From: RGIG3701 sp031553595
GTDB lineage: Bacteria > Planctomycetota > Planctomycetia > Pirellulales > Thermoguttaceae
Assembly: GCA_031553595.1 (NCBI GenBank)
Contig: JAVBLI010000006.1
Coordinates: 7,111 to 71,110 of the forward strand
Length of the DNA: 64,000 nt
Direction: 5' to 3'
This document shows, in pieces, positions 49,235-58,167 of the stretch. The notes beneath the pieces were generated by a model. The model ran no database searches. It saw only the letters and a list, made by a program, of their open reading frames with translations, and had not been told where the DNA came from. Made by a program: the position numbers and the translations under genes. Each line of letters begins with the position of its first letter. Position 1 is the first letter of the stretch.

Positions 49235-51841
49235 ATGTTTCAAAAACGAATTTTTGCCGTCATCGCGATGTATGTTTTCGTTTCGGCGCTCGGCCTGCAC
49301 GTGCTGTCGGCGGACGACGATCTGCTGAGGCCCATCGTGCCGGCAGCGAATGCCGCGACGGAAGCGGAAGCGGAGCCGATTTCGGATGTGGTGACCGACA
49401 TGCCTGTGGATCCGGGGAAAACGCCGTCGAATGTGGTTCCGGCAGAAACGGTGCCGCAGATGCTGACGGAGCCGGCCGTGAATCCGTCTCCGGGTGCTCT
49501 GTTTCCGCCGACGGTTGCGCCGGTAACCCCTGCGGTGGCGGCTCAGCCCACGTCCGTCGCATCAAAACAGGATTATCCCGAGTATGTCACGGTGCTGGCG
49601 AATTACGCCAGTGTGCCCGTGGCGTTCTGGCTGGTGGAGGATAACGGCCAGCGGGTGGCGAAGCAGCTCCGCAAGCGGGAAACCATTTCTCTGCCGTACT
49701 CGCCGGGAGCGGAAGTGATTTTCATGAAAAAGAACGAGGAGGTGGGCCGGCGTCTTTTATTGGCGGACGGCATTCAGGTTTTTTCGGATCACGAAGGCAA
49801 TCTGGATTTATACCTCCTGGGCCCCGATTATATCCGGGAAGTGAACACGCAGCACGGTGCGACGCCGGCCCCGACGAAAGCCGCGATGGGTGCGGGCCCT
49901 GCGGCGCCGGGTTCTCCGGTGGGGCCGATTTCCCCCACCATGACGCTGGCCGAAAAGCCGCGGATTCTCGTCATTCCGGTGCGGGTGCTGTGCGACGATA
50001 AAGTGCCGCTGGTCAAGGACGTCTGGGAGCGGCGTGTGCGTGCCCGCCTGAAGGTGGCCTCCGACATCCTGGAGCGCACCTGCCTGATCCGCCTTCATAT
50101 CGTGGACGTGGATACCTGGAAATCCGACAACGACGCCGCGGATATCCGGGAGCTGCTGCGTGATTTTCAGAAAAAAGTTCAGGTGGCCCCCGCGACGCTG
50201 GCGATCGGCTTCACCGCCCACCGTAACTGGGGGAAAAACGGCATCACGGAGCTGGGTGTGGCCGGGCATCCCTTTTTCCCATACATTCTCCTGCGCGAGG
50301 CCGCGCCGCAGACCACGGAGGTCGAGCGTCTGGAAACCCTCCTGCACGAGCTGGGCCATTACCTCGGCGCGGCCCATTCCTCCGACGAAAATTCCATCAT
50401 GCGTACGGTGATGAAAGACCGTCGTGGCCGGGTGGCCGATTTCGTCATCACCTTCGACCCCCTGAACACGCTGGCCATGAACCTCTGGATCCGCCAGTAT
50501 TACCGCAATAAGGGCCCGTTCCCGCCATACCAGGTGGATGCCGACCTGCGGAAAAAGCTGGTTTCCGTGTACCAATTATTCCAGAAGGCGGCCCACTTCC
50601 AGGCGGCCAACAGCGACAAAAAGCCCGAGGTGAACCCGAACGTCGAGTTCCTGCTTGCCCTGTTGGGCGAGAAGAATGTGCAACTGGCCGAGGGCGTGGT
50701 GGTGCAGGATCCGGAAAAGGAGAAAACCATTTCGAAGGTGGCCGAGACGGCTTACGACCCCGAAGACCCGCTGGGTCTGCTGGACAAACAGAATCAATCG
50801 AATCCGGAGAAAGTCATTACCGAGGAGGGCCTGAATTCCGACGCGATGCTCAAGGAGATCGAGCGGCAGGAGAAGCAGGCCGCGAAATCGCCAACGCCGA
50901 AATCCGTGGAGAAGCCTGCGGCGACAACGCAGCCGGTAAGGGAAGATCCGAACGATCCGCTGGGCATCAAAAACATGCAGCAGCCCGACGTCGCCCCCGG
51001 CACCGCGACCGCTGCCCCCGGAGATATCGGGGCAGTGGTGACGGAAACCATGGACACGACCATGCCCGACCCGATTCCTGACAAACCGCTGCGCAGCGGC
51101 CTCTGGAAGACGGAAGTCGTGGAGAAATTCCAGCTTCCCACGCGTACCACGCAGTACATCATCACCGGCACACTGATGTCTTTGACGCAGAAATCGCCGC
51201 TGAAAGCCGTCGCACCGTCCGAATTCAAGGAAGACGCCTTTACCGAAACCCTCATCCGTTACGCGGCTGAGGCGGCCCTCCAGGTGGGTGGAGACATGCC
51301 CGCCAACACGCTGGAGGGGAAAATCGCGCGACAAGCCTTCCTCCTTGCGCTGGGCATCCTGCTGGAGCCGGAAGAATCGCTGCAAACGAAATTGCCGCCG
51401 CCGCTGAACAAGCGTTTTCGCGACCTGGAAACGGACGTGCTGCAGAAAAACCGCCGGAATAACGTGAAAAACGTATGCGCCTTGGGCCGTGGCGATCTCT
51501 GCCAGCATTTCAGCGTGTCGGCCGCCCTGACCGCCCACCTCGCGCCCAGTGCCGTGGAGGACATCGGCGTCTCGAAAGAATTTTACGACAATCGTCCCGG
51601 CGGAAGCGGTTTCGACGTCACCGACCTCAACGCCGACATCGCCGGCGTGCTGTTTTCCGTCGCCGTCCAGGAGGGAAAAATCTCCCTGAAGCAGATCGCC
51701 GACGGTTTCCGTTTCGTCGACTACATCCCCACTAAAATCGACATGCCCTCCGAGCTGAAAAAGCCGCAGAACAACAAGCAGGCCGAGGAAACCGTCCGCC
51801 ACCTGAAGGAAGGCATTAACAAATTACCCGCGTATAAATAA
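49235..51841 (+). CDS. Secreted metzincin-type zinc metalloprotease, large
   Basis: The 868 residues have a signal peptide (about 1-25), a Pro/Ala-rich spacer (about 35-110), a beta domain (about 115-200) and a second Pro/Gly linker. The protease core has HELGHYLGAAH at residues 371-381 with three His ligands and the later SIMR (Met-turn-like). This is the metzincin zinc signature. A motif DPxDPLG occurs twice (DPEDPLGLLDKQ and DPNDPLGIKNMQ) in the C-terminal linker. The last 200 residues are not recognised. The start has no clear SD. It is probably exported or on the cell surface. A family-1 palindrome follows the stop by 14 bp. Confidence 0.82.
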   Translation: MFQKRIFAVIAMYVFVSALGLHVLSADDDLLRPIVPAANAATEAEAEPISDVVTDMPVDPGKTPSNVVPAETVPQMLTEPAVNPSPGALFPPTVAPVTPAVAAQPTSVASKQDYPEYVTVLANYASVPVAFWLVEDNGQRVAKQLRKRETISLPYSPGAEVIFMKKNEEVGRRLLLADGIQVFSDHEGNLDLYLLGPDYIREVNTQHGATPAPTKAAMGAGPAAPGSPVGPISPTMTLAEKPRILVIPVRVLCDDKVPLVKDVWERRVRARLKVASDILERTCLIRLHIVDVDTWKSDNDAADIRELLRDFQKKVQVAPATLAIGFTAHRNWGKNGITELGVAGHPFFPYILLREAAPQTTEVERLETLLHELGHYLGAAHSSDENSIMRTVMKDRRGRVADFVITFDPLNTLAMNLWIRQYYRNKGPFPPYQVDADLRKKLVSVYQLFQKAAHFQAANSDKKPEVNPNVEFLLALLGEKNVQLAEGVVVQDPEKEKTISKVAETAYDPEDPLGLLDKQNQSNPEKVITEEGLNSDAMLKEIERQEKQAAKSPTPKSVEKPAATTQPVREDPNDPLGIKNMQQPDVAPGTATAAPGDIGAVVTETMDTTMPDPIPDKPLRSGLWKTEVVEKFQLPTRTTQYIITGTLMSLTQKSPLKAVAPSEFKEDAFTETLIRYAAEAALQVGGDMPANTLEGKIARQAFLLALGILLEPEESLQTKLPPPLNKRFRDLETDVLQKNRRNNVKNVCALGRGDLCQHFSVSAALTAHLAPSAVEDIGVSKEFYDNRPGGSGFDVTDLNADIAGVLFSVAVQEGKISLKQIADGFRFVDYIPTKIDMPSELKKPQNNKQAEETVRHLKEGINKLPAYK

Positions 51842-52040
51842 TGAGCCGCACAAGAAACAGCAGCCCGGAGCGTAGCGGAACGCAGTGACGCGCAGAGACG
51901 GGATTCGTCCCGCGAATGTTTTCCCACTTCCATCCGGTCTCTGCGCTAACGCTCCGCTCCCGGCTGCTGTTTCCAAAAAACACATTTAATCACGCCACCA
52001 CCCGTCCCGCAAGTTACACTGCGCTCCACATGCGGCTCAT
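51841..52040. repeat. Family-1 palindrome copy 11 nested in a broken family-2 palindrome
   Basis: ATGAGCCGCA (51841-51850) and TGCGGCTCAT (52031-52040) are exact inverted ends. Inside lies a family-1 element at 51856-51972 with arms AACAGCAGCCCGGAGCG and CGCTCCCGGCTGCTGTTT. The right part CCGCAAGTTACACTGCGCTC at 52007 onward matches the right arm of the intact family-2 element at 55501-55604. This looks like insertion of one element into another. Confidence 0.8.
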
Positions 52041-52041
52041 T

Positions 52042-52063
52042 CCCTACACCCTACATCTCAATC
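52042..52063 (+). repeat. C-rich heptad leader at a start codon
   Basis: CCCTACA, CCCTACA, TCTCAAT and C run to the ATG of cimA. No SD is present. Confidence 0.65.
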
Positions 52064-53623
52064 ATGCATATCCAAATCTACGACACGACCCTCCGCGACG
52101 GCTCGCAGGCGGAGGGGATCACTTTTTCGTTGCGGGACAAATGTCAACTGGCCGCACGGCTGGACGAGATGGGTTTTGATTTTATCGAGGGCGGCTATCC
52201 GGCGTCGAACGAAAAGGACGCCACTTTTTTCAAGCAGATGGCCGACGCGCCGTTGCCGCGTGCGCTGATTTCGGCTTTCGGCATGACCCGTCGGCGAGGG
52301 GCGCTGCCGGAGAGCGACGCGGGGATTCGCTCGCTGCTGGAGTCGGCCGCGAAGGTGATCACTATCGTCGGCAAGTCATCCCGCTTCCAGGCCGTCGACA
52401 TTTTGCGTGTCACGGAAGAGGAAAATCTCGACATGATCCGCGACACCGTGGCGTACCTCATTTCGCACGGGCGGAAGGTGATTTTCGACGCCGAGCATTT
52501 CTTCGACGGCTGGCGTGAAAACCGCGACTATTCCCTGGAAACGCTGCGTGCGGCACGGGATGCGGGGGCGATGACGGTCGTTTTGTGCGACACCAACGGC
52601 GGTTCGATGCCCGAGCTGGTCAGTGCCGCGACACGGGACGTGGTGAAAGAAATCGGCCTCCCCGTCGGCATCCACTGCCACAACGACTGCGACCTGGCCG
52701 TGGCGAACTCGCTGGTCGCGGTCGAGGCCGGCGCGTCCCAGGTGCAGGGCACGATCAACGGTTTCGGCGAGCGCTGCGGCAACGCCAACCTCATTTCGAT
52801 CATCGCGAATCTCACGCTCAAGCAGGGCTACGACGTGCTCATCCCCGGCGCGGTCGAGCGGCTGACGGAGCTGTCGCGCTTCGTTTACGAAATGGTGAAT
52901 CTCCAGCAGCCGACGCACCAGCCGTATGTGGGCCGCAGCGCTTTCGCGCACAAGGGCGGTATGCACGTCAGCGCCGTCGCGAGGAATTCCGCCAGCTACG
53001 AACACGTGAGCCCCGAGAGCGTCGGCAACGAGCGCCGCGTGCTGGTCAGCGAGCTTTCCGGCCGGTCGAACATCATCGCCCTTGCGGAAAAACATAACAT
53101 CCAGACCGACGCCAAGCTCATGGAGCGCATCCTCGACAAAGTCGTCTCCCGCGAGAATTACGGCTACAGCTACGAGGGCGCCTCCGGCTCATTCGGCCTC
53201 CTGGCCAAAGCCTGCGCCGGCACGTTCACGCCACATTTCGAGCTACTGAAATATCAGATCGACATCTCCGCGGAGACGGAAAACGCCGCCCGGACGCAGG
53301 TTGTCGTGAAGCTCCGCGTGGGCGACAAAATTCTCCACGAGGTGGCCGAGGGCGACGGCCCAGTCAACGCCCTGGACGCCGCGATGCGCAAGGCCCTGAC
53401 CGAACGTTTCCCGAACATCGTGAACATGCAGCTGGTGGACTACAAAGTGCGTGTCATCAACAGCGAAGCCGCCACCGCCGCGTTCGTGCGGGTCATCATC
53501 GAAAGCAAAGACGAAGACGACACGTGGGGCACCGTCGGCGTCAGCGAAAATGTCGTCGAGGCCAGTTGGCGGGCCCTGGTGGACAGTTTTGAGTATAAAT
53601 TGTGTAAGGATGAAGGGAAGTAA
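52064..53623 (+). CDS. cimA: (R)-citramalate synthase
   Basis: CimA condenses pyruvate and acetyl-CoA to citramalate for isoleucine synthesis. The 519 residues begin IYDTTLRDGSQAEGITFS, the metal and substrate block of the DRE-TIM metallolyases. GIHCHNDCDLAVANSL and VQGTINGFGERCGNANL follow, then the HKGGMHVSAVARN loop and a C-terminal LeuA-type regulatory domain. The long regulatory domain and the sequence before GGMH favour CimA over 2-isopropylmalate synthase. It is cytoplasmic. No leu or ilv genes are in the window. It may be feedback-controlled by isoleucine, as in other CimA enzymes. Confidence 0.9.
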   Translation: MHIQIYDTTLRDGSQAEGITFSLRDKCQLAARLDEMGFDFIEGGYPASNEKDATFFKQMADAPLPRALISAFGMTRRRGALPESDAGIRSLLESAAKVITIVGKSSRFQAVDILRVTEEENLDMIRDTVAYLISHGRKVIFDAEHFFDGWRENRDYSLETLRAARDAGAMTVVLCDTNGGSMPELVSAATRDVVKEIGLPVGIHCHNDCDLAVANSLVAVEAGASQVQGTINGFGERCGNANLISIIANLTLKQGYDVLIPGAVERLTELSRFVYEMVNLQQPTHQPYVGRSAFAHKGGMHVSAVARNSASYEHVSPESVGNERRVLVSELSGRSNIIALAEKHNIQTDAKLMERILDKVVSRENYGYSYEGASGSFGLLAKACAGTFTPHFELLKYQIDISAETENAARTQVVVKLRVGDKILHEVAEGDGPVNALDAAMRKALTERFPNIVNMQLVDYKVRVINSEAATAAFVRVIIESKDEDDTWGTVGVSENVVEASWRALVDSFEYKLCKDEGK

Positions 53624-53638
53624 AATTTTCCGCATTAC

Positions 53639-53735
53639 CAGCCCCAACGGGGCGCAAAATGGTAGCCGGGGTGCGTAAGCCCCCGGAATGCGGTATCCCC
53701 CAAACCAACCTACCCCAACGGGGTGTAACACCATT
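53639..53735. repeat. REP sequences, left flank of the RAYT gene
   Basis: CCAACGGGGCGCAAAATGG, then TAGCCGGGGTGCGTAAGCCC and CCGGAATG form a hairpin unit. CCCCAACGGGGTGTAAC follows near 53712. About 49 bp of the unit is the near-perfect complement of the right flank at 54207-54270. Confidence 0.85.
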
Positions 53736-53743
53736 TCCACCAA

Positions 53744-54199
53744 ATGCCTCAATCGCTTGCACAAATTTACTTGCACATCGTGTTTTCGACAAAAAATCGA
53801 CACCCTTATTTTCACGATGCAACGTTTGCCGGGGAATTATACGCTTATATCGCGGGAATCTGCAAAAATCAGGATTGTTTCGCTAAGAAAATCGGCGGCC
53901 ACGACGATCACTTGCACTTATTGTGCTCGCTGTCCAGAAGGAAAACGGTTGCCGATCTGATCCGGGATATAAAATCGAACTCATGCACGTGGGTTAAAAC
54001 CCAAAAAAGAAATTGGAATGGTTTTCACTGGCAGGATGGTTACGGCGTGTTTTCGGTCAGCCAATCGCAACTGGAAAATGTAAAAGAATACATCGACAAC
54101 CAGCGTGAGCATCACCGGACGATAACATTTCAGGAGGAATTTCGAAAATGGCTGACGATGTACGGCGTCCCTTTCGACGAAAGATACGTCTGGGAGTAG
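53744..54199 (+). CDS. REP-associated tyrosine transposase (IS200-like TnpA)
   Basis: The 151-residue Y1 transposase has the HUH motif HDDHLHLL near residue 47, and GYGVFSVSQSQLENVKEYID, in which the Tyr of KEYIDNQ would be the nucleophile. The C-terminus (EEFRKWLTMYGVPFDERYVWE) matches RAYT/IS200 proteins. The frame is complete. Inverted REP hairpins stand on both sides, with no IS605-type TnpB. Its single-strand DNA cleavage would mobilise the REPs. It may descend from an old insertion between cimA and argJ. Confidence 0.9.
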   Translation: MPQSLAQIYLHIVFSTKNRHPYFHDATFAGELYAYIAGICKNQDCFAKKIGGHDDHLHLLCSLSRRKTVADLIRDIKSNSCTWVKTQKRNWNGFHWQDGYGVFSVSQSQLENVKEYIDNQREHHRTITFQEEFRKWLTMYGVPFDERYVWE

Positions 54200-54206
54200 A
54201 AACGGC

Positions 54207-54270
54207 GTCACCCATTCCGGGGGCTTACACCCCCGGCTACCATGTTTTACCCCTTTCGGGGCTGTTTTTA
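54207..54270. repeat. REP sequences, right flank of the RAYT gene
   Basis: CATTCCGGGGGCTTACACCC, CCCGGCTACCATG and ACCCCTTTCGGGG pair with the left-flank unit in inverted order. The AAGGAGA SD of argJ follows within 10 bp. Confidence 0.85.
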
Positions 54271-54284
54271 AGGAGAATCTTATC

Positions 54285-55490
54285 ATGACGCATCACGTTC
54301 CCCGGGGCTTTCGGTTTTCGGGCATTTATAGTGGTATCAAGCGGGACAAGTCGCGGGAAGATCTCGCGATGGTGGTTTCGGACAGGCCGTGCACGGCGGC
54401 GGGGGTGTATACGCAGAATCTCGTCTGCGCGGCCCCGGTAATCGTGGATCGCCAGCGAACGCCGTCGGCGGATGTGCGGGCCGTGGTGATCAATTCCGGC
54501 AACGCGAACGCGTGCACCGGCGAGCAAGGTGTGGCGGACGCGAAGGCCATGGCCCGGCTGGCGGCCCTGTGTGCGGGGGCCGACAATGAAAACGCCGCCC
54601 TGGTGATGTCCACCGGCATTATCGGCCATTTTCTCCCGATGGAAATCGTGGAGCGCGGCATTCAGGACGCCGTCGCGCTGCTGGCATCCGACGAAGCCGC
54701 CATGATTAAAGTCGCCCGCGGCCTGATGACCACCGACACCACGATGAAGCTTTTCTCCGCCACCGCAACCCTCGACGGCGTACCCGTCAACGTGGCGGTG
54801 ATGGGAAAAGGGGCCGGGATGATCGCGCCGAAAATGGCGACGTTTCTGGGCATGATTCTCACCGACGCCCGCATGAAGCCGGCCACCGCCGACATGTTTT
54901 TGCAGCGGATCACCGACCGCTCGATCAACTGCGTGACGATCGACGGCCACACGAGCACGAACGACTCCTTCCTGCTTCTGGCCAATGGTGCGGCGTATCC
55001 GGATGCCGATGATGCGCCGGACGCCGCCGAGTCGCCGGAGTTTTACGCCGTGGTCGAAGACCTGTGCACGAAGCTCGCCCGCGCAATCGCCGATGATGGC
55101 GAAGGCGCCTCTCACATGATCACCATCCACGTCCGCGGCCTGAAAACCGAAGTCGACGCCCGCCGGATCGCGCGCTCCGTAGCCGACAGCCCGCTGGTGA
55201 AGTGCGCCTTCACGGGCAACGACCCGAATTGGGGCCGAATCGTCTCCGCGGCGGGGTACGTGGATGTGCCATTCAACATCGCGAGGGTCTCGCTGAAAAT
55301 TAACGGCTTTCTCGTTTTCGAAAACGGCACGCCGGCGAAATTCGACGCCGCCGCCGTCTCCGCGAGCATGAAAGCGAATCGCGAAATCACCGTGGAACTC
55401 ACCTTCGGCGAGGGCACCGCCGAAACCTGTTTCTGGACCTCCGACCTGACCGTGGAGTACGTCCACATCAACGCGGATTACCATACGTGA
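54285..55490 (+). CDS. argJ: Bifunctional glutamate N-acetyltransferase/amino-acid acetyltransferase
   Basis: ArgJ transfers acetyl from N-acetylornithine to glutamate in cyclic arginine synthesis. The 401 residues have NSGNANACTG (about 66-75) and the self-cleavage site in GMIAPKMATFLG, where Thr186 becomes the N-terminal nucleophile of the beta chain after Ala185. The C-terminus (ELTFGEGTAETCFWTSDLT, then EYVHINADY) is typical. AAGGAGA precedes the ATG. It is cytoplasmic. No other arg genes are near. Whether it also has acetyl-CoA activity cannot be told from sequence. Confidence 0.94.
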   Translation: MTHHVPRGFRFSGIYSGIKRDKSREDLAMVVSDRPCTAAGVYTQNLVCAAPVIVDRQRTPSADVRAVVINSGNANACTGEQGVADAKAMARLAALCAGADNENAALVMSTGIIGHFLPMEIVERGIQDAVALLASDEAAMIKVARGLMTTDTTMKLFSATATLDGVPVNVAVMGKGAGMIAPKMATFLGMILTDARMKPATADMFLQRITDRSINCVTIDGHTSTNDSFLLLANGAAYPDADDAPDAAESPEFYAVVEDLCTKLARAIADDGEGASHMITIHVRGLKTEVDARRIARSVADSPLVKCAFTGNDPNWGRIVSAAGYVDVPFNIARVSLKINGFLVFENGTPAKFDAAAVSASMKANREITVELTFGEGTAETCFWTSDLTVEYVHINADYHT

Positions 55491-55500
55491 CGCAAATTTC

Positions 55501-55604
55501 ATGAGCCGCATGTGCAGCGAAGCACAACTTGCGGAACGTGTGGAACGAGGTATCACATCCGCCGTCCGGTCCGCAAGTCGCGCTCCGCTGCACATGCGGT
55601 TCAT
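55501..55604. repeat. Palindromic element, family 2, intact
   Basis: ATGAGCCGCATGTGCAGCGA and on (55501-55534) is complementary over 34 bp, with 5 mismatches, to the stretch ending TGCACATGCGGTTCAT at 55604. It lies 10 bp after the argJ stop, like the family-1 elements. A broken relative surrounds family-1 copy 11. Confidence 0.85.
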
Positions 55605-55702
55605 TATGCCATCCTTGCATTTTTGCGCAAACATGGTAAAATGCGGTGTATCTGTCTGTTCAAAATTCGTGTCCGTATGGAAAATGCCGAGGGGGTAATC
55701 GC

Positions 55703-56947
55703 ATGGAAATCTCGAAAATCGAAGACGTGGCAGCAGCCATCGCGCGGGGGGAAATCGTCATTATTATGGACGACGAAGGCCGGGAGAATGAGGGGGATTT
55801 CATTTTCGCGGCGGAGTTCGCCACGCCGGAAATGGTAAATTTCGTGATCACGCACGGGCGGGGACAGGTCTGTGTGCCGATGCTCGCCGAGGGGTGTGCG
55901 CGGCTGGATTTGCCGCAGATGGTGCAGGATAACACCGCGCCGCTGTCGACGCAATTCACGATTCCCGTGGACCACATCAGCACGAAAACCGGCATCACCG
56001 CCCAGGAGCGTGCGCTGACCATGCGGGAACTGGCCAATCCAAGCGCGAAACCGAGTGATTTCGTCCGGCCCGGCCACGTTTTTCCGCTGACGGCCAAAGA
56101 AGGCGGCGTGCTGCGGCGTGCGGGGCACACGGAAGCCACCGTCGATTTAATGCGTATCGCCGGCTGTCGGCCCGCGGGTTGCTGCTGCGAAATCCTCAGC
56201 GAAGGCGGAGACCGGGCCACGCGCGACGACCTGTTCGCGCTGGCGAAGCAGTTTTCGCTGAAAATCTCGACGATCGAAGAGCTGATCCGTTACCGCCGTG
56301 TGCGGGAAAAGCTGGTGTACCGGAAGGCGGAGGCATTTTTGCCTACGAAATATGGGATCGGCCGGATTCTGGTGTACGGCGTGGAGTATGAAACCATGGA
56401 GCCGGCGGTGATCCTGCTGGGGGCGCCGGAGGATTCGCCGGAAGCGATGAAATTCGATCCGCCCGCGCCGCTGGTGCGTCTGCATTCCTCGTGTTTTACC
56501 GGCGATCTGATCGGCTCGCTGCGCTGCGACTGCGGCGACCAGCTTCATAACGCGCTGGAAATGATGAAGAAAGACGGTTACGGGGCGCTGGTTTATTTGC
56601 CGCAGGAAGGCCGGGGAATCGGGCTGGCGGAGAAGATCAAGGCGTATAAACTCCAGGACGAGGGGCTGGACACCGTGGACGCGAACATCGCGCTGGGCCA
56701 TCGCGCCGACGCCCGCGATTACGGCGTGGGCCTGCAAATCCTCAAAGATCTCGGCCTGACGCAAATTCGTCTGTTAACGAATAACCCCAAGAAAATCGAC
56801 GCCTTCGTCTACGGCGGTTACGATCTGAAAGTCGTCGACCAGGTCCGTATTCTCGGCGAGCTGAACCCGTATAACGAGCATTACATCCGCACGAAAGTCG
56901 AGCGCATGGGCCACATCTGGCCGGGGCTTTCGTCCGAAGAACCGTGA
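55703..56947 (+). CDS. ribBA: Bifunctional DHBP synthase/GTP cyclohydrolase II
   Basis: The 414 residues combine RibB (about 1-200) and RibA (about 215-414), the two first steps of riboflavin synthesis. RibB has DDEGRENEGDFIFAAE, and STKTGITAQERALT with RAGHTEA. RibA has HSSCFTGDLIGSLRCDCGDQLHNAL with the zinc Cys residues, LPQEGRGIGL and LLTNNPKKI. ATG55703 follows GAGGGGG, and the 19 residues before it are not conserved, so 55646 is rejected. No FMN riboswitch was recognised upstream. A family-1 palindrome follows the stop. Confidence 0.95.
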   Translation: MEISKIEDVAAAIARGEIVIIMDDEGRENEGDFIFAAEFATPEMVNFVITHGRGQVCVPMLAEGCARLDLPQMVQDNTAPLSTQFTIPVDHISTKTGITAQERALTMRELANPSAKPSDFVRPGHVFPLTAKEGGVLRRAGHTEATVDLMRIAGCRPAGCCCEILSEGGDRATRDDLFALAKQFSLKISTIEELIRYRRVREKLVYRKAEAFLPTKYGIGRILVYGVEYETMEPAVILLGAPEDSPEAMKFDPPAPLVRLHSSCFTGDLIGSLRCDCGDQLHNALEMMKKDGYGALVYLPQEGRGIGLAEKIKAYKLQDEGLDTVDANIALGHRADARDYGVGLQILKDLGLTQIRLLTNNPKKIDAFVYGGYDLKVVDQVRILGELNPYNEHYIRTKVERMGHIWPGLSSEEP

Positions 56948-56958
56948 GCGGCGTAAGA

Positions 56959-57102
56959 AACAACAGCCGGGAATGAAGCGAAGCGCAATGACTGGATAGA
57001 ATTGGGGAATGCCCGGCTATTCAAATCGGGCTTCCAGAGGTGGAGAATGTGTTTCTACTTCTAATCCGGTCATTTCTCTTCGCTGCATTCCCGGCTGCTG
57101 TT
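56959..57102. repeat. Palindromic element, family 1, copy 12, with enlarged loop
   Basis: The arms are AACAACAGCCGGGAATGAAG and CTGCATTCCCGGCTGCTGTT. The centre is enlarged, as in copy 10. It lies 11 bp after the ribBA stop and 29 bp from the stop of the converging MORN gene. Confidence 0.88.
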
Positions 57103-57131
57103 CTTGAGGATGCAGCAATTTGATTACCGCT

Positions 57132-58046
57132 CTAATCTTTCTTCGCAGGCGGGATCACCAGTGCGTCACCTTCCCAATATTCCGCGTATCCTTCCGTACC
57201 GTCCTCACGCTTAAAAGTCACCTGGACGGTCTTTACCCATCCGCTGCACGGGTCGCCGAAGGTTTCATTATAAGGCCTCAGGGATTCCAGATTATCCATT
57301 TTATACGCTCTTCTGAGCTTTTCCGTCGCGTCGACCCGCATATTTCCGGAGCCGTACGAGGCGCGAATGATCTCGACCCGATTCTCCATCAGGGCATGAT
57401 CTTCCAGCTGCGCGTCTTCTTCATCCCGGTCGGGCCGTCCACCGTAAATCTTCTTCAGGGCTTCCTCGTTTTCCTCCGGGTTCAGGGGCTTCGCCGGCGT
57501 TTCCTCGATGAAACCCTCGGCCGGGGTCGCCGTCCGGGGAACGGTGGTGGTGGTTCGCGTGCCGCCGACGGTAATCGTCACCCGCGAGGATCCCGAATAA
57601 ACGTCGTCGTCCATGACCGGAATCGTGATCTTTTTGCGGGGAACCGTCGCTTTTTCCAGCAGGCCGTTCGCGTATTCCGACTGTTCGATCACCTGCCCCG
57701 CGGCGGTGTATTCGGTATACGTACCGTCCAGAGCACCGTTTTTGTAGGTCGCCTTCACGTGCGGTTTTCCGTTGGGATATAATCGCACGAACGCCCCGTG
57801 GAGCACACCATCCTTGAATTTCGCGGAGCCTTTCGGCAGCGACCGCCCGGTTTCTTTATTCACGTCGTCATAAAACGTCTTGTAAACGCCGGTCGGCCTT
57901 CGCCATTCATCCACCGAGAACTGATCCTTCAGCCGGCCGCTGGGATAATTCGTGGTGACGATTTCCGCCGCCCACCCCCGCTCAGCCGAAGAAAAGCCGA
58001 CACACAGAAACGCCAGGCCAACCATGGTTTTCGTGATGAAACGCAT
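57132..58046 (-). CDS. Secreted MORN-repeat-like (YwqK-type) protein
   Basis: The 304 residues have a signal peptide (about 1-27). Two or three MORN-type units follow at about 30-125 (YPSGRLKDQF, GAFVRLYPNGKPHVKATYKNG, LDGTYTEYTAAGQVIEQSEY). The middle is Thr/Pro/Glu-rich, and the C-terminal 100 residues form an unknown domain with one Cys. MORN proteins of this kind lie at the cell surface in many bacteria, with no fixed function. AAGGAG stands before the ATG. It lies 121 bp downstream of the TPR gene on the same strand. Confidence 0.75.
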   Translation of the reverse strand: MRFITKTMVGLAFLCVGFSSAERGWAAEIVTTNYPSGRLKDQFSVDEWRRPTGVYKTFYDDVNKETGRSLPKGSAKFKDGVLHGAFVRLYPNGKPHVKATYKNGALDGTYTEYTAAGQVIEQSEYANGLLEKATVPRKKITIPVMDDDVYSGSSRVTITVGGTRTTTTVPRTATPAEGFIEETPAKPLNPEENEEALKKIYGGRPDRDEEDAQLEDHALMENRVEIIRASYGSGNMRVDATEKLRRAYKMDNLESLRPYNETFGDPCSGWVKTVQVTFKREDGTEGYAEYWEGDALVIPPAKKD

Positions 58047-58167
58047 CTCCGGACTCCTTATTCTTCAGAAAACAAAAAAAGCAAAACTGGTTTCACGCAA
58101 GATACCATTTATTATATCGGAAGAATTCAAAAAAAGCGAGTATCTCCTGAATTTTTTCGAAATCGCG

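Noticed and set aside
55491..55702. FMN riboswitch before ribBA
   Set aside because: The region is taken by the family-2 palindrome, and none of the conserved RFN-element segments is visible.
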